Shown here piece by piece: positions 43,610 to 55,371 of a stretch of 64,000 nt of DNA. The stretch comes from Arthrobacter sp. 135MFCol5.1 (GTDB lineage Bacteria; Actinomycetota; Actinomycetes; Actinomycetales; Micrococcaceae): assembly GCF_000374865.1 (NCBI RefSeq), contig NZ_KB895453.1, positions 497,828-561,827 on the forward strand. Reading direction: 5' to 3'. The position numbers and the translations under genes are program-made. Every line of letters starts with the position of its first letter. Position 1 is the first letter of the stretch. The notes under the pieces were generated by a model that was not told the DNA's origin, ran no database searches, and saw nothing but the letters and a program-made list of their open reading frames with translations.

Positions 43610-46600
43610 ATGACCCAAACTCTTAACACTCCCAGCTGGTCCGAACCGGACCAGCCTGAGACTGCACTGTCGCCGTTCAAGCGCTTCGCCGCCATGCCGG
43701 AAGCTGCCGGGCTCTACAACCCGGAGCAGGAAAAGGACGCGTGCGGCCTCGCCATCATCGCGACCCTGCGCGGCGAGCCCGGATATGACATCGTCGATGC
43801 CGCCCTGACGGCCCTGCGCAACCTTGAACACCGCGGTGCCGTGGGTGCCGACGAGGGCACGGGCGACGGCGCGGGCCTGCTCATGCAGATCCCCGACGAG
43901 TTCTTCCGGGCGGTGACCGAGTTCGAGTTGCCTGCCCCCGGCCAGTACGTGGCGGGCACGGCATTCCTGCCTGCCGAGCAGCGTGAGGCCAACGCAGCCA
44001 AGGCCGGCATCGAGGGCCTCGCCGCCGACGAAGGCCTGAAGGTCCTCGGCTGGCGTGAGGTACCTGTTGTCGCCGACCTCGTGGGCGCCATGGCCCGCGC
44101 CTGCATGCCCTACTTCTCCCAGCCCTTCCTGGCCTCGGCCAATGGTGAGGAACTGGACCGCAACGAACTGGACTCCCGCGCCTGGCGGATCCGCAAGCGC
44201 GCCCAGAACAAGTTCGGCGTCTACTTCCCCTCGCTGTCCTCCCGGACCATCGTCTACAAGGGCATGCTGACCACCGCGCAGCTGGAGCCGTTCTACACGG
44301 ACCTCTCGGACAAGCGGTTCAAGACCAAGCTGGCAATCGTCCACTCACGCTTCTCCACCAACACCTTTCCGTCCTGGCCCCTGGCGCAGCCGTTCCGGAC
44401 CATCGCCCACAACGGTGAGATCAACACCGTCAAGGGCAACCGGAACTGGATGCGTGCCCGCCAGTCACAGTTGGCCAACCCGCTGCTGGGCGACTCTCCC
44501 GAAGAGCTGTACCCCATCTGCACCCCGGGTGCATCCGACTCGGCGTCCTTCGACGAGGTCGCCGAGCTGCTCTGGCTCTCCGGCCGCCCCATCACGCACT
44601 CGATCATGATGATGATCCCCGAGGCGTGGGAAAACCACGCCACCATGGATCCGGCACGGCGCGCGTTCTACGAGTACCACTCACTGCTGATGGAACCGTG
44701 GGACGGCCCTGCCGCCGTCTCCTTCACCGACGGCAACCTGGTGGGTGCCACCCTTGACCGCAACGGCCTGCGCCCCGGCCGGTTCTGGATCACCGAAGAC
44801 GGCCTGATCGTCTTCGCCTCCGAGGTGGGCGTGATCGACGTCGAGCCCTCCAAGGTGGTCAAGAAGGGCCGCGTCTCCCCGGGCAAGATGTTCCTGGTGG
44901 ACACCGAGGCCGGCCGCATTATCGACGACGAAGAGGTCAAGGCCGAAGTCGCCGCGGCCAACCCGTGGGCCGAGTGGGTCAAGGACAACCTGATCGACCT
45001 CAACGAGCTGCCCGAGCGCGAGCACGTGGTCCACACCGCCGCGTCGGTGAACATCCGCCAGCGCACCTTCGGGTACACCACCGAGGAACTGAAGATCCTG
45101 CTGGGCCCGATGGCCCGCACCGGCGCCGAGCCCCTCGGCGCCATGGGCTCCGACACCCCGGTGGCGGTCCTGTCCAAGCGCCCCCGCCTGCTCTTTGACT
45201 ACTTCGTGCAGTCCTTCGCGCAGGTGACCAACCCGCCGCTGGACGCCATCCGCGAGGAACTGGTCACCTCCTTGACATGCGCCATCGGCCCCAACGGCAA
45301 CCTGCTGGACACCAAGCAGGTGCGCCAGCCGCAGGTCCAGCTGCCGTTCCCGGTGATCAACAACGACCAGCTCGCCAAGATCGCCAACATCGAGGACGCC
45401 GACGGCAACCGCGTGGCCATGAAGGTCCGCGGCCTGTACCGCCCGGAGGGTGGCGAGAACGCACTGCGCGCCCGGCTGACCGAGATCTGCGAGCAGGTTT
45501 CCGGCGCCATCAACCGCGGAGTCCAGTACATCGTGCTCTCCGACCGTGACTCGAACGCCCAGTGGGCCCCGATCCCGTCCCTGCTGCTGGTCAGCGCCGT
45601 GCACCACCACCTGCTGCGCAGCGCCAACCGCACCAAGACCGCCCTGGTGGTGGAGGCCGGCGACGTCCGCGAGACGCACCACGTGGCCGTCCTGATCGGC
45701 TACGGCGCGTCCGCCGTCAACCCCTACCTGGCCATGGAATCCGTGGAACAGCTCATTGCCGCAGGCGACGTCACCGGGGTTACCCCGCAGGACGGCGTTT
45801 ACAACCTGATCAAGGGCCTCGGCAAGGGCGTCCTGAAGATCATGTCCAAGATGGGCATCTCCACTGTTGCGTCCTACACCGGCGCCCAGACGTTCGAGGC
45901 ACTGGGCCTGGGCCAGGAACTGGTGGACGAATTCTTCGCCGGCACGCACTCCCAGCTCGGCGGCGTTGGCCTGGACGTTATCGCTGCCGAAGTTTCCGCA
46001 CGCCACCAGATGGCATACCCGGAAGGCGGCATCGAACAGCCGCACCGGCCCCTGCTGGGCGGTGGCGAGTACCAGTGGCGCCGCGACGGCGAACCGCACC
46101 TGTTCAACCCGGAGACCGTCTTCCGGCTGCAGCACGCCACGCGTGAGCGCCGGTACGACATCTTCAAGGCCTACACCAAGGGCGTGGACGACCAATCCAC
46201 CAACCTGATGACCCTGCGCGGGCTGCTCAAGTTCAAGAACGAGCGCCCCTCCGTTCCGCTCGAAGAAGTGGAACCGGTCTCCAGCATCGTCAAGCGGTTC
46301 TCCACCGGAGCCATGAGCTACGGCTCCATCTCCCAGGAAGCCCACGAGACGCTGGCCATCGCCATGAACCAGCTGGGCGGCAAGTCCAACACCGGTGAAG
46401 GCGGCGAGGACGTGGACCGCCTGCTGGACCCCAAGCGGCGCTCCGCGGTCAAGCAGATCGCCTCCGGCCGTTTCGGCGTCACCAGCCTCTACCTGACCAA
46501 CGCCGACGACATCCAGATCAAGATGGCCCAGGGCGCCAAGCCCGGCGAAGGCGGCCAGTTGATGGCGCAGAAGGTCTACCCGTGGGTGGCCCGGACCCGC

Positions 46601-48215
46601 CACTCGACTCCCGGCGTCGGACTCATTTCCCCGCCCCCGCACCACGACATCTACTCGATCGAGGACCTGGCGCAGCTGATCTACGATGCCAAGCGCGCCA
46701 ACCCGTCCGCACGGGTGCACGTGAAGCTCGTCTCCGAAGTGGGGATCGGCACCGTGGCCTCCGGCGTGACCAAGGCCAAGGCCGACGTCGTCCTGGTTTC
46801 CGGGCACGACGGCGGAACCGGCGCCTCGCCGCTGAACTCGCTCAAGCACGCCGGTGTCCCCTGGGAGCTTGGCCTGGCCGAGACCCAGCAGACGCTGATG
46901 CTCAACGGCCTGCGCGACCGCGTGGTGGTCCAGGTCGACGGCCAGCTCAAGACCGGCCGCGACGTCGTCATTGCCGCCCTGCTGGGCGGCGAGGAATTCG
47001 GCTTCGCCACCGCCCCGCTCGTGGTGGAAGGCTGCATCATGATGCGCGTCTGCCACCTGGACACCTGCCCGGTGGGCGTTGCCACCCAGAACCCGGAGCT
47101 TCGTGCCCGCTTCAGCGGCAAGCCGGAATTCGTGGTCAACTTCTTCGAGTTCCTGGCTGAGGAAGTCCGTGAAATCCTTGCCGAGCTTGGCTTCCGAAGC
47201 CTCGAAGAGGCCATCGGCCACGCGGAAGTCCTGGATGCCCGCGACGCGGTCAACCACTGGAAGGCCGACGGCCTGGACCTGGACCCGATCCTGCACGGCC
47301 TGGAGTTCGACGACGACGCGCCGCTGCGGAACATGACCGGCCAGAACCACGAGCTGGACAAGCACTTCGACCAGCGGCTGATTACCATGGCCACCGAGGC
47401 GCTGACGGACCGCAGCCCCGTGAAGATTAACGTGGACGTCATCAATACCGACCGTTCCGTGGGCACCATGCTGGGCCACGTCGTCACCAAGACCTACGGC
47501 ACCGACGTGCTGGCCACGGACACGATCGACATCACGCTGAACGGCACTGCCGGCCAGTCGCTCGGCGCCTTCCTGCCGGCGGGCATCACCCTGCGGCTGT
47601 TCGGCGACTCGAACGACTACGTGGGCAAGGGGCTGTCCGGTGGCCGCATCATCGTCCGGCCGGACCGTACCAACGTCTTCAAGGCAGAGACCAACGTCAT
47701 CGCCGGCAACGTCATCGGCTACGGCGCCACCAGCGGCGAGATGTTCCTGCGCGGCCAGGTGGGCGAACGCTTCCTGGTCCGCAACTCCGGTGCCACGGCC
47801 GTCGTCGAAGGCATCGGGGACCACGGCTGCGAGTACATGACCGGCGGCCAGACGCTGATCCTGGGACGCACCGGGCGCAACTTCGGCGCCGGCATGTCCG
47901 GCGGCACCGCCTACGTGCTGGACCTGCGGACCACCCGCGTCAACAAGCAGGCCCTCGAGTCCGGCGAGCTGCAGCTGCGCGAGCTCGACGCCGAGGACCG
48001 CGACATTGTCCATGGACTGCTGGTGAAGCACATCGAAGAAACCGAATCCCAGCTGGCGGCGCGGCTCCTCGAAAACTTTGACGACACCGCTGCCCGCATT
48101 ACCAAGGTGCTGCCGCGCGACTACGCGGCCGTGCTGCAAACCCGTCTTGACGCCATCGAAGAGGGCCTTGACCCCGACGGCGAAGAAGTATGGTCTCGAA
48201 TCCTGGAGGTGACCG

Positions 48216-48223
<8 letters not shown>
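43610..48223 (+). CDS. gltB: Glutamate synthase large subunit
   Basis: A 1537-residue glutamate synthase. A 44-residue propeptide precedes the N-terminal nucleophile Cys45 (KDACGLAII), which would be exposed by cleavage. Then come the glutaminase domain, the central and FMN-binding domains ([20 protein letters not shown] and [12 protein letters not shown]) with the 3Fe-4S cysteines in [13 protein letters not shown], and the C-terminal beta-helix domain (GRIIVRP, GSAGE-like repeats). AGGAGGAAGG precedes the ATG. It assimilates ammonia with GltD, whose GTG start overlaps this stop by eight bases. Confidence 0.97.
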
Positions 48224-49673
<1,450 letters not shown>

Positions 49674-49737
49674 GGGTGCATCGAGGGTTCACCTCGCCGA
49701 CAACTTAACCAATGCAAGAGACCAATAGGGTAGGTAT

Positions 49738-51228
49738 ATGAGACGCGCAAAAATTGTGGCTACGTTTGGCCCGGCAATTGCCAGCTACGAGAACACCCTG
49801 GCTGTGCTGGAGGCCGGCGTTGACGTCGCCCGCATGAACATGAGCCACGGCGATTACACCGTGCACGACAACACCTACGAAAACGTCCGCAAGGCGGCAG
49901 CGGACCTGGGCAAGGCCGTGGCCATCATGGCCGACCTGCAGGGCCCCAAGATCCGCCTGGGCCGATTCGTGGATGGCCCGCACGCACTCGCGGTAGGTGA
50001 CATCTTCACGATCACCACCGAGGACGTCCCCGGCACCCAGGAGATCTGCTCCACCACCCTGAAGAGCCTCACCGAGGACGTCAAGGTGGGAGACGCACTG
50101 CTGATCGACGACGGCAAGGTGGCCCTCCGCGCCATTGAGGTCGACGACGTCAAGGTGGTTGCCGAGGTGACCGTCGGCGGCATGGTGTCCAACAACAAGG
50201 GAATCAACCTGCCCGGCGTGGCAGTCAACGTTCCCGCGCTGAGCGAAAAAGATGAGGACGACCTCCGCTGGGCAATGCGCCGGGGCGTGGACCTGGTGGC
50301 CCTGTCCTTCGTCCGGGATGCGTCCGACATCACCCGCGTGCACGAGATCATGGACGAAGAAGGCCGCCGCGTGCCGGTCATCGCCAAGATCGAGAAGCCG
50401 CAGGCTGTCGAGCAGCTGCCGGAGATCATCGACGCGTTCGACGCGATCATGGTGGCCCGCGGCGACCTCGGTGTGGAGCTTCCCCTGGAGGAAGTGCCGA
50501 TCGTGCAGAAGCGCGCCATCGAGCTCGCCCGGCGCTGGGCGAAGCCGGTCATCGTGGCCACCCAGGTGCTCGAGTCCATGATCGACAACCCGCGCCCGAC
50601 CCGTGCAGAGGCCTCCGACTGCGCCAACGCCGTCCTCGACGGTGCCGACGCCGTCATGCTCTCCGGCGAGACCAGTGTGGGCAAGTACCCGATCGAAACG
50701 GTCAAGGTTATGGCCCGGATCATCGAATCCACCGAGGTCCACGGCCTGGAGCGCGTCCCCCCGCTGGGGACCAAGCCCAAGACCCGTGGCGGCGCCATCA
50801 CCCGTGCCGCCGTCGAAATCGCCGACCAGCTGGACGCCAAGTACATCTGTGCGTTCACCCAGTCCGGCGACTCCGCCCGCCGCCTGTCCCGCCTGCGGCC
50901 CATCAAGCCGGTCTTCGCGTTCACCCCGGTGGAACAGGTCTGGAACCAGATGGCGCTCACCTGGGGCATCCAGCCGGTACTGGTGCAGATGGTGGACCAC
51001 ACAGACGCCATGACCGCCCAGGTGGACCGCAGCCTCGAGGAAATGGGCCTGGTGGAAGATGGTGACCTGGTAGTCATCGCCGCCGGTTCGCCTCCCGGAA
51101 AGGCCGGTTCCACCAACTCGCTGAAGGTGCACAAGGTAGGCGACCTGGCCGACTCCACCCGCGCCGGTGAAGTCAGCAGCAACAAGGAAAAGCTCGGCCC
51201 CTGGCCGGAAAAGAAGAAGAAGGCCTAG
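49738..51228 (+). CDS. pyk: Pyruvate kinase
   Basis: A 496-residue pyruvate kinase, the last step of glycolysis. It starts with the conserved MRRAKIVATFGPA and MNMSHGDY; the substrate and metal site is in MVARGDLGVELPLEEVPIVQK and VATQVLESMI, with the signature IAKIEKPQAVEQL holding the catalytic Lys. ATG 49738 lies six bases after TAGGGT, so the mRNA may be leaderless; AGGGTAGG could alternatively serve as ribosome site. A 20-bp-stem terminator follows. Confidence 0.96.
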   Translation: MRRAKIVATFGPAIASYENTLAVLEAGVDVARMNMSHGDYTVHDNTYENVRKAAADLGKAVAIMADLQGPKIRLGRFVDGPHALAVGDIFTITTEDVPGTQEICSTTLKSLTEDVKVGDALLIDDGKVALRAIEVDDVKVVAEVTVGGMVSNNKGINLPGVAVNVPALSEKDEDDLRWAMRRGVDLVALSFVRDASDITRVHEIMDEEGRRVPVIAKIEKPQAVEQLPEIIDAFDAIMVARGDLGVELPLEEVPIVQKRAIELARRWAKPVIVATQVLESMIDNPRPTRAEASDCANAVLDGADAVMLSGETSVGKYPIETVKVMARIIESTEVHGLERVPPLGTKPKTRGGAITRAAVEIADQLDAKYICAFTQSGDSARRLSRLRPIKPVFAFTPVEQVWNQMALTWGIQPVLVQMVDHTDAMTAQVDRSLEEMGLVEDGDLVVIAAGSPPGKAGSTNSLKVHKVGDLADSTRAGEVSSNKEKLGPWPEKKKKA

Positions 51229-51241
51229 CCTGGTCTTCGGA

Positions 51242-51285
51242 CAAAGCAAAGGACCCCTGCCGGTTGGCAGGGGTCCTTTGCTTTG
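51242..51285. terminator. Strong terminator after pyk
   Basis: A 20-bp perfect stem (51242-51261 with 51266-51285) closed by loop GGTT contains CAAAGCAAAGGACCCC. The right arm ends in TTTGCTTTG, so it reads as a rho-independent terminator on the plus strand and possibly on the minus strand too. Confidence 0.9.
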
Positions 51286-51360
51286 GTGCTGTGCGCGTTA
51301 GGGGACTTTACGCGTGGGGGCCGGGCCGCCGTCGTAATTCTCTGGGCCCCGGCCGGAGCG

Positions 51361-51966
51361 CTAGTTGACCTGGTTGATGATGGTTTCGGCGACCTCGCGC
51401 ATGCTGAGACGGCGGTCCATGGAGGTCTTCTGGATCCAGCGGAAGGCCTCCGGCTCGGTCAGGCCCATCTTGGTGGTCAGCAGGCTCTTGGCGCGCTCCA
51501 CGAGCTTACGGGTGGCGAACTGCTCCTGGAGGTCGGAAACCTCGCTCTCGAGGGCCTTGATTTCCTCGTGGCGGGAAAGCGCGATCTCCAGGGCCGGGAT
51601 GAGGTCGGCGGGCGTGAACGGCTTCACCACGTAGGCCATGGCGCCGGCGTCGCGGGCACGCTCCACCAGTTCCTTCTGGCTGAAGGCGGTCAGCAGCACC
51701 ACGGGGGCGATGCGTGCCTTGACGATCTTCTCGGCCGCAGAAATGCCGTCCATGACGGGCATCTTGACGTCCATGAGGACCAGGTCCGGCTTCAGTTCCT
51801 CGGCGAGCTGGACGGCCTTCTCGCCGTTATCCGCCTCGCCCACAACGTCATACCCTTCGCCGCGCAGGATCTCGATGATGTCGAGGCGGATGAGGGTTTC
51901 ATCCTCCGCCACAATAACGCGGCGCGCCGGCTGGGACGTGGGCTTGGACTCCGTCTGTTCAGTCAC
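51361..51966 (-). CDS. pdtaR: ANTAR-domain response regulator (PdtaR-like)
   Basis: A 201-residue response regulator with an RNA-binding ANTAR output domain. The receiver has acidic pair EDE, the phosphorylated Asp66 in LVLMDVKMPVMDG and the Lys in YVVKPF; a coiled segment (residues 130-150) leads to the ANTAR domain with VERAKSLLTTKMGLTEPEAFRWIQKTSMDRRLSM. In mycobacteria PdtaR is phosphorylated by the kinase PdtaS and binds paired hairpins in mRNAs. The kinase gene is not here. AAGGAG precedes the GTG start by five bases; TAAGAT at 52002-52007 is a possible -10 box. Confidence 0.9.
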   Translation of the reverse strand: MTEQTESKPTSQPARRVIVAEDETLIRLDIIEILRGEGYDVVGEADNGEKAVQLAEELKPDLVLMDVKMPVMDGISAAEKIVKARIAPVVLLTAFSQKELVERARDAGAMAYVVKPFTPADLIPALEIALSRHEEIKALESEVSDLQEQFATRKLVERAKSLLTTKMGLTEPEAFRWIQKTSMDRRLSMREVAETIINQVN

Positions 51967-52121
51967 GGGATCTCCTTGAAAAGGTACGGCGGGACATCAC
52001 TATCTTAGGTGCCACCGCGGCTGTACTTGGCTTGCAGGGTTTGTTTGCGGCGACGGCGGCGCGATTCTGGAATTCAGCCTATCTGCATGTAGAGTAATTC
52101 CGCGTACGTGAAGCGATCGCG

Positions 52122-52150
52122 TTGCTCACAGTCAGCTGTGGGCGTAGCGT
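52122..52150 (+). promoter_or_regulatory. Promoter candidate of tRNA-Leu
   Basis: TTGCTC (52122-52127), a 17-bp spacer and TAGCGT (52145-52150) lie 19 bp before the tRNA gene. Confidence 0.55.
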
Positions 52151-52169
52151 TTCACTCCATGTATTCCGC

Positions 52170-52251
52170 GCCCGAGTGGCGGAATTGGCAGACGCGCCGC
52201 ACTCAAAATGCGGTATCGAAAGGTGTGTGGGTTCGAGTCCCACCTCGGGCA
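52170..52251 (+). tRNA. tRNA-Leu (CAA)
   Basis: An 82-nt class II tRNA with acceptor GCCCGAG/CTCGGGC, a long variable arm and the anticodon loop CTCAAAA, giving CAA. CCA is not encoded. It marks the point after which core genes give way to a catabolic locus. Confidence 0.96.
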
Positions 52252-52259
52252 CAGCAGAT

Positions 52260-52281
52260 CCCCTCGTCGGAGGGGTTTTTT
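52260..52281 (+). terminator. Rho-independent terminator after tRNA-Leu
   Basis: CCCCTC (52260-52265), loop GTCG and GAGGGG (52270-52275) are followed by TTTTTT. Confidence 0.93.
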
Positions 52282-52824
52282 GCTTTAACGTGATGACAAA
52301 GCTTGCGCTGATGCGCCTCTAACGCTGTGAGTGCGGGCTTTGGCCTGGCTGCCGCTGAGCCTGTTCAGGTGTGTGGTCCGGCGGGTTCAAGGCCGTGGTT
52401 AGTGGGCCTTCCGCCTGCTGAGAATGTTTTCTTGCGGTCGCTCGATCCCGTCTTTCGGGTGGGCCGTTGGTGGCCTACACCTACTCATGGGGACGGGGGG
52501 CTAGAACGACATGACCGGTGGAGGATGCCCCACAATGCGTAGCGGGAGGCGGCCCGAGGACGCCTCCCGCGGCGCGGGGCGCTGGTATTTGTCGTAGCAA
52601 AAAGGAGTGCGGATACTGTCCACACGTATGCCTGCTTTATTCGAGGATCCGACAGGCTGCAGTCCGACGGCAGGGTTGCGGCTAGAGACCACGCGATAGC
52701 GACGTCCGGAAAGTGTTTCCCGGCGTCTGTTGGGAAGCGAAAGGGCGCGCTTCCAGCCGTTGAGGAGGGGTGTACTCGAAGTCCCTACGTCTCACCATCA
52801 GTCCTCGTACTAACCCAGCCACTC
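52282..52824. other. Non-coding stretch between tRNA-Leu and the LacI-type gene
   Basis: I find no gene with a supported start, ribosome site or family here. It holds a 10-bp hairpin (GCGGGAGGCG at 52542-52551 with CGCCTCCCGC at 52561-52570) and a 7-bp one (GGAAGCG at 52733-52739 with CGCTTCC at 52748-52754). The second lies 71 bp beyond the stop of the minus-strand repressor gene. No copy of the tRNA-Leu 3' end was seen. Confidence 0.6.
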
Positions 52825-53838
52825 CTAACTATTCTCAGTCTCCTGTAATGGGGCGGTCGAAGCTCGGGGGATGAGGGTTGCCCGCATTTCGGGCCCTGCC
52901 GCTGGTGGTGGAGTTCCTTCGATGGAGCTGAGTGCTAAACGCCCCAGGTAACGTCCCAGCCCCGCGGTGTCTACGTTGATGGTGGATAACTGGGGCTGGA
53001 ACATCGAGGAAAGTGGTGTGTTATCGAGTCCGATGATCGAGAGGTCTCCGGGAACTGTCAGTCCGCCTCGGAGGGCGGCTCCTGTGAGCGCGGCTGCAAC
53101 GTCGTCGTTGTAGGCAGCTATGGCCGTGACTCCGGCTGTGCGCCAATCATGGATGGCGGCAAGGGCTGACTCGTCGGTCAGGTTGATGTTCCTCCACGAG
53201 ATGGGACGAAGGCCCAACGCTGTGGCGGTCTTTTGGGCGCGGTCTCGGCGGCCGTTCACCAGGTCGGCAACCTTTGGATCGTTGAGACCTGCGTACGCAA
53301 TGACGGTGTGGCCGAGTTCCGCGAGATGCTCGAGTTGCAGCGCTGGGCCGTTATCGATGTAGTCCTCGGAAGGGGGAGCTTCTGGATCGGGAATCAGGCG
53401 GGTGATCCCGGCGGCGCGGATCGCCTCTGCCTGCCCCGGTGCGAAGGAATTCAAGGTGAGCACTACGTCGGGCTGGATGCTTTCCCAGAGAGGACGGGCC
53501 TGGCCGCTGGAGTGCGGAGTGTAGGTAACCAGGGTGTAGCCTGCCTGGTCCAGGGTGAGGGATGCTTCCTCGATGTTCCGTCGGAGGCTGAAGTCCAGCG
53601 GCCAGTCAGGCAGAACCAGGAGCACTATGTGGCTTCGTCCACTCGCCAGGGTCCGGGCCGCTGAATGCCGGCGGTACCCCAGACGCTGGGCTTCCTGGAG
53701 AACTTTCGTCCTCGTTGCCTCGGAGATCGTTTGCCCCGGGGTGTCGTTGAGGACGAAGCCGACGGTAGCCCGCGAGACTCCCAGTGACTTGGCGATGTCG
53801 TATGTGGTCACCCGCCGCGTTGGCATAGAAGTCGCCAC
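52825..53838 (-). CDS. LacI family transcriptional regulator of the glycoside locus
   Basis: A 337-residue LacI/GalR-type repressor. The N-terminal helix-turn-helix is VTTYDIAKSLGVSRATVGFVLNDTPGQTISEATRTKVLQEAQRLGY (about residues 10-55) with the hinge ARTLASGRSH, then a periplasmic-binding-like sensor domain. It most likely binds a sugar or glycoside and releases DNA. GTG 53838 has GGAGG five bases upstream; ATG 53826 is an alternative. It is divergent to the MFS transporter, and the region between them holds two operators sharing ACTAGC-GCGG-GCTAGT, so it probably controls both directions. Confidence 0.92.
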   Translation of the reverse strand: MATSMPTRRVTTYDIAKSLGVSRATVGFVLNDTPGQTISEATRTKVLQEAQRLGYRRHSAARTLASGRSHIVLLVLPDWPLDFSLRRNIEEASLTLDQAGYTLVTYTPHSSGQARPLWESIQPDVVLTLNSFAPGQAEAIRAAGITRLIPDPEAPPSEDYIDNGPALQLEHLAELGHTVIAYAGLNDPKVADLVNGRRDRAQKTATALGLRPISWRNINLTDESALAAIHDWRTAGVTAIAAYNDDVAAALTGAALRGGLTVPGDLSIIGLDNTPLSSMFQPQLSTINVDTAGLGRYLGRLALSSIEGTPPPAAGPEMRATLIPRASTAPLQETENS

Positions 53839-53870
53839 CGATCCTCCGTTTTCAGCGATTCAGTATTAGC

Positions 53871-53888
53871 CACTTGCGCGGGCTAGTT
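53871..53888. promoter_or_regulatory. Operator O1 of the glycoside locus
   Basis: CACTTGC-GCGG-GCTAGTT is an imperfect version of O2 with the same GCGG centre. It overlaps the -35 box proposed for the transporter and lies about 33 bp upstream of the repressor start, so autoregulation is plausible. Confidence 0.65.
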
Positions 53889-53903
53889 CCTCTACAGTAG
53901 CAT
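53874..53903 (+). promoter_or_regulatory. Promoter candidate of the glycoside operon
   Basis: TTGCGC (53874-53879), an 18-bp spacer and TAGCAT (53898-53903). O1 covers the -35 box and O2 the expected start site near 53910, the layout expected for repression. Confidence 0.45.
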
Positions 53904-53909
53904 CAGTGC

Positions 53910-53933
53910 AATCACTAGCGCGGGCTAGTGATT
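53910..53933. promoter_or_regulatory. Operator O2 of the glycoside locus
   Basis: AATCACTAGC (53910-53919) and GCTAGTGATT (53924-53933) form a perfect 10-bp inverted repeat with GCGG between. Its centre lies 42 bp from that of O1, about four helical turns, so two dimers could sit on one face of the DNA. Confidence 0.75.
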
Positions 53934-53966
53934 CTCTTCACTTTTCTCCCCGACAATGGAGTCCAT

Positions 53967-55289
53967 ATGAATTCGCATGAAACGCATGCTGCAGTTCCCG
54001 GCGCCTTGGCGCCCGCCGTGGCAGTGGAAGCGGAACTTCCCGCTCCGGCCCTTGACGTCCCCAAGGTCAGCGCCCGCTACATCTGGCTGATGGTGCTCGC
54101 GCAGTTTGGTGTGTTCGTAGCATTTATCACGCCTTTGGCTATTTCCCTGGCGATCAGGGTGAACCAGTTGGCGCCCGCCAATCAGGAATATTTGGGCTAC
54201 ATCACCGGGGCGGGTGCGTTGGCCGTCATGGTGACCAGCCCGTTCCTTGGCATGGTCAGTGACCGGACCAGGACCAGGATCGGCCGCCGGCGCCCCTTCA
54301 TGATCGCCGGAACAGTGTTGGGGGTCATATCGCTCCTGGTCATGGCTTATGCCCCCACTGTGCTGATCCTTGGAGCCGGCTGGATTCTGGCCCAGTTGGG
54401 CTGGGGTCAGGTACTGAGCAATCTCCAGATTTCGACGGCGGACCGGTTGCCTGAATCGCAGCGGGGCAAGGTGGCAGGCCTGACGGGCTTCTCCACCCAG
54501 GTTGCACCCGTCTTTGGTGTCGTTATCGCTGGTGGCTTCGCGGCCGACCCGCTGCTGCTTTTCATGGTTCCCGGTGTGGTAGGCGTGGTTCTCGTAGCAC
54601 TGTTCGTTCTCTTCGTTCACGAGGCTGACAGCCGCGGGATGGTCTTCTCCGCAAAAATGACGCCAGCTTCAATGCTCCGCAACTACCTTTACAACCCCCG
54701 CCGGTATCCGGATTTCTCCTGGAACTGGTTGGGACGGTTCCTCTTCTACTTCGGCCTGACGCTGAACACGACATTTAGTGCTTTCTTCTTCGCGAGCCGC
54801 CTCGGCATCCCCGTGGAACAGGTAGGCGGGATCATCGCCATGCTCGGCGGTGCCGGCGTCCTGGCCACCACAGCGGGCGCGCTGGGTGGGGGCTTTCTGT
54901 CCGACCGTCTGCGCCGCCGCCGCCTGTTCGTGCTCTTCGGCGGGATCTTGATGGCTGCCGGAATGATTTTGATGGCCTTTTCGTCTGATCTCCCTCTCCT
55001 CATTGCCGGTTCCTTGATCACGTCGATGGGTATCGGGATGTTTTCAGCGGTGGATCAGGCCCTGTTGCTGGACGTTCTTCCTGAGAAGGCCACCGACGCC
55101 GGGCGCTTTATGGGGATCACGGGTTTCGCCACCTCTATCCCACAGTCGGCTGCACCCTTGATCGCCCCGGTCTTCCTTGCCATCGGTGCCGCTGGAGACC
55201 AGAAGAACTACACACTGCTCTTCGTGGTCGCGGCAGGTTTCGTTCTGCTCGGTGGGGGCGTCATCATGCGGATCCGCTCCGCACGCTGA
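53967..55289 (+). CDS. MFS transporter, probable glycoside importer
   Basis: A 440-residue transporter with about twelve membrane helices. SDRTRTRIGRRRPFMIAG between helices 2 and 3 and the repeated SDRLRRRR loop in the second half are the usual MFS signatures; the family resembles sugar:cation symporters. The 40-residue N-terminus before the first helix is hydrophilic. GGAG lies six bases upstream of ATG 53967. As first gene of the operon and with cytoplasmic glycosidases following, it likely imports the intact glycoside; direction and substrate are inferred. Confidence 0.85.
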   Translation: MNSHETHAAVPGALAPAVAVEAELPAPALDVPKVSARYIWLMVLAQFGVFVAFITPLAISLAIRVNQLAPANQEYLGYITGAGALAVMVTSPFLGMVSDRTRTRIGRRRPFMIAGTVLGVISLLVMAYAPTVLILGAGWILAQLGWGQVLSNLQISTADRLPESQRGKVAGLTGFSTQVAPVFGVVIAGGFAADPLLLFMVPGVVGVVLVALFVLFVHEADSRGMVFSAKMTPASMLRNYLYNPRRYPDFSWNWLGRFLFYFGLTLNTTFSAFFFASRLGIPVEQVGGIIAMLGGAGVLATTAGALGGGFLSDRLRRRRLFVLFGGILMAAGMILMAFSSDLPLLIAGSLITSMGIGMFSAVDQALLLDVLPEKATDAGRFMGITGFATSIPQSAAPLIAPVFLAIGAAGDQKNYTLLFVVAAGFVLLGGGVIMRIRSAR

Positions 55290-55371
55290 CCAGCCGAGCG
55301 ATGGGCCGGCCGGCCTTCCAGGGCGCGGTCCGGAGCAGCCAAATGCACGATATGGAGATTCGAGATTGAGC

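Noticed and set aside
52327..52542. A 71-codon plus-strand frame in the gap after tRNA-Leu
   Set aside because: No ribosome site, no recognisable family and an amino-acid make-up unlike neighbouring genes.
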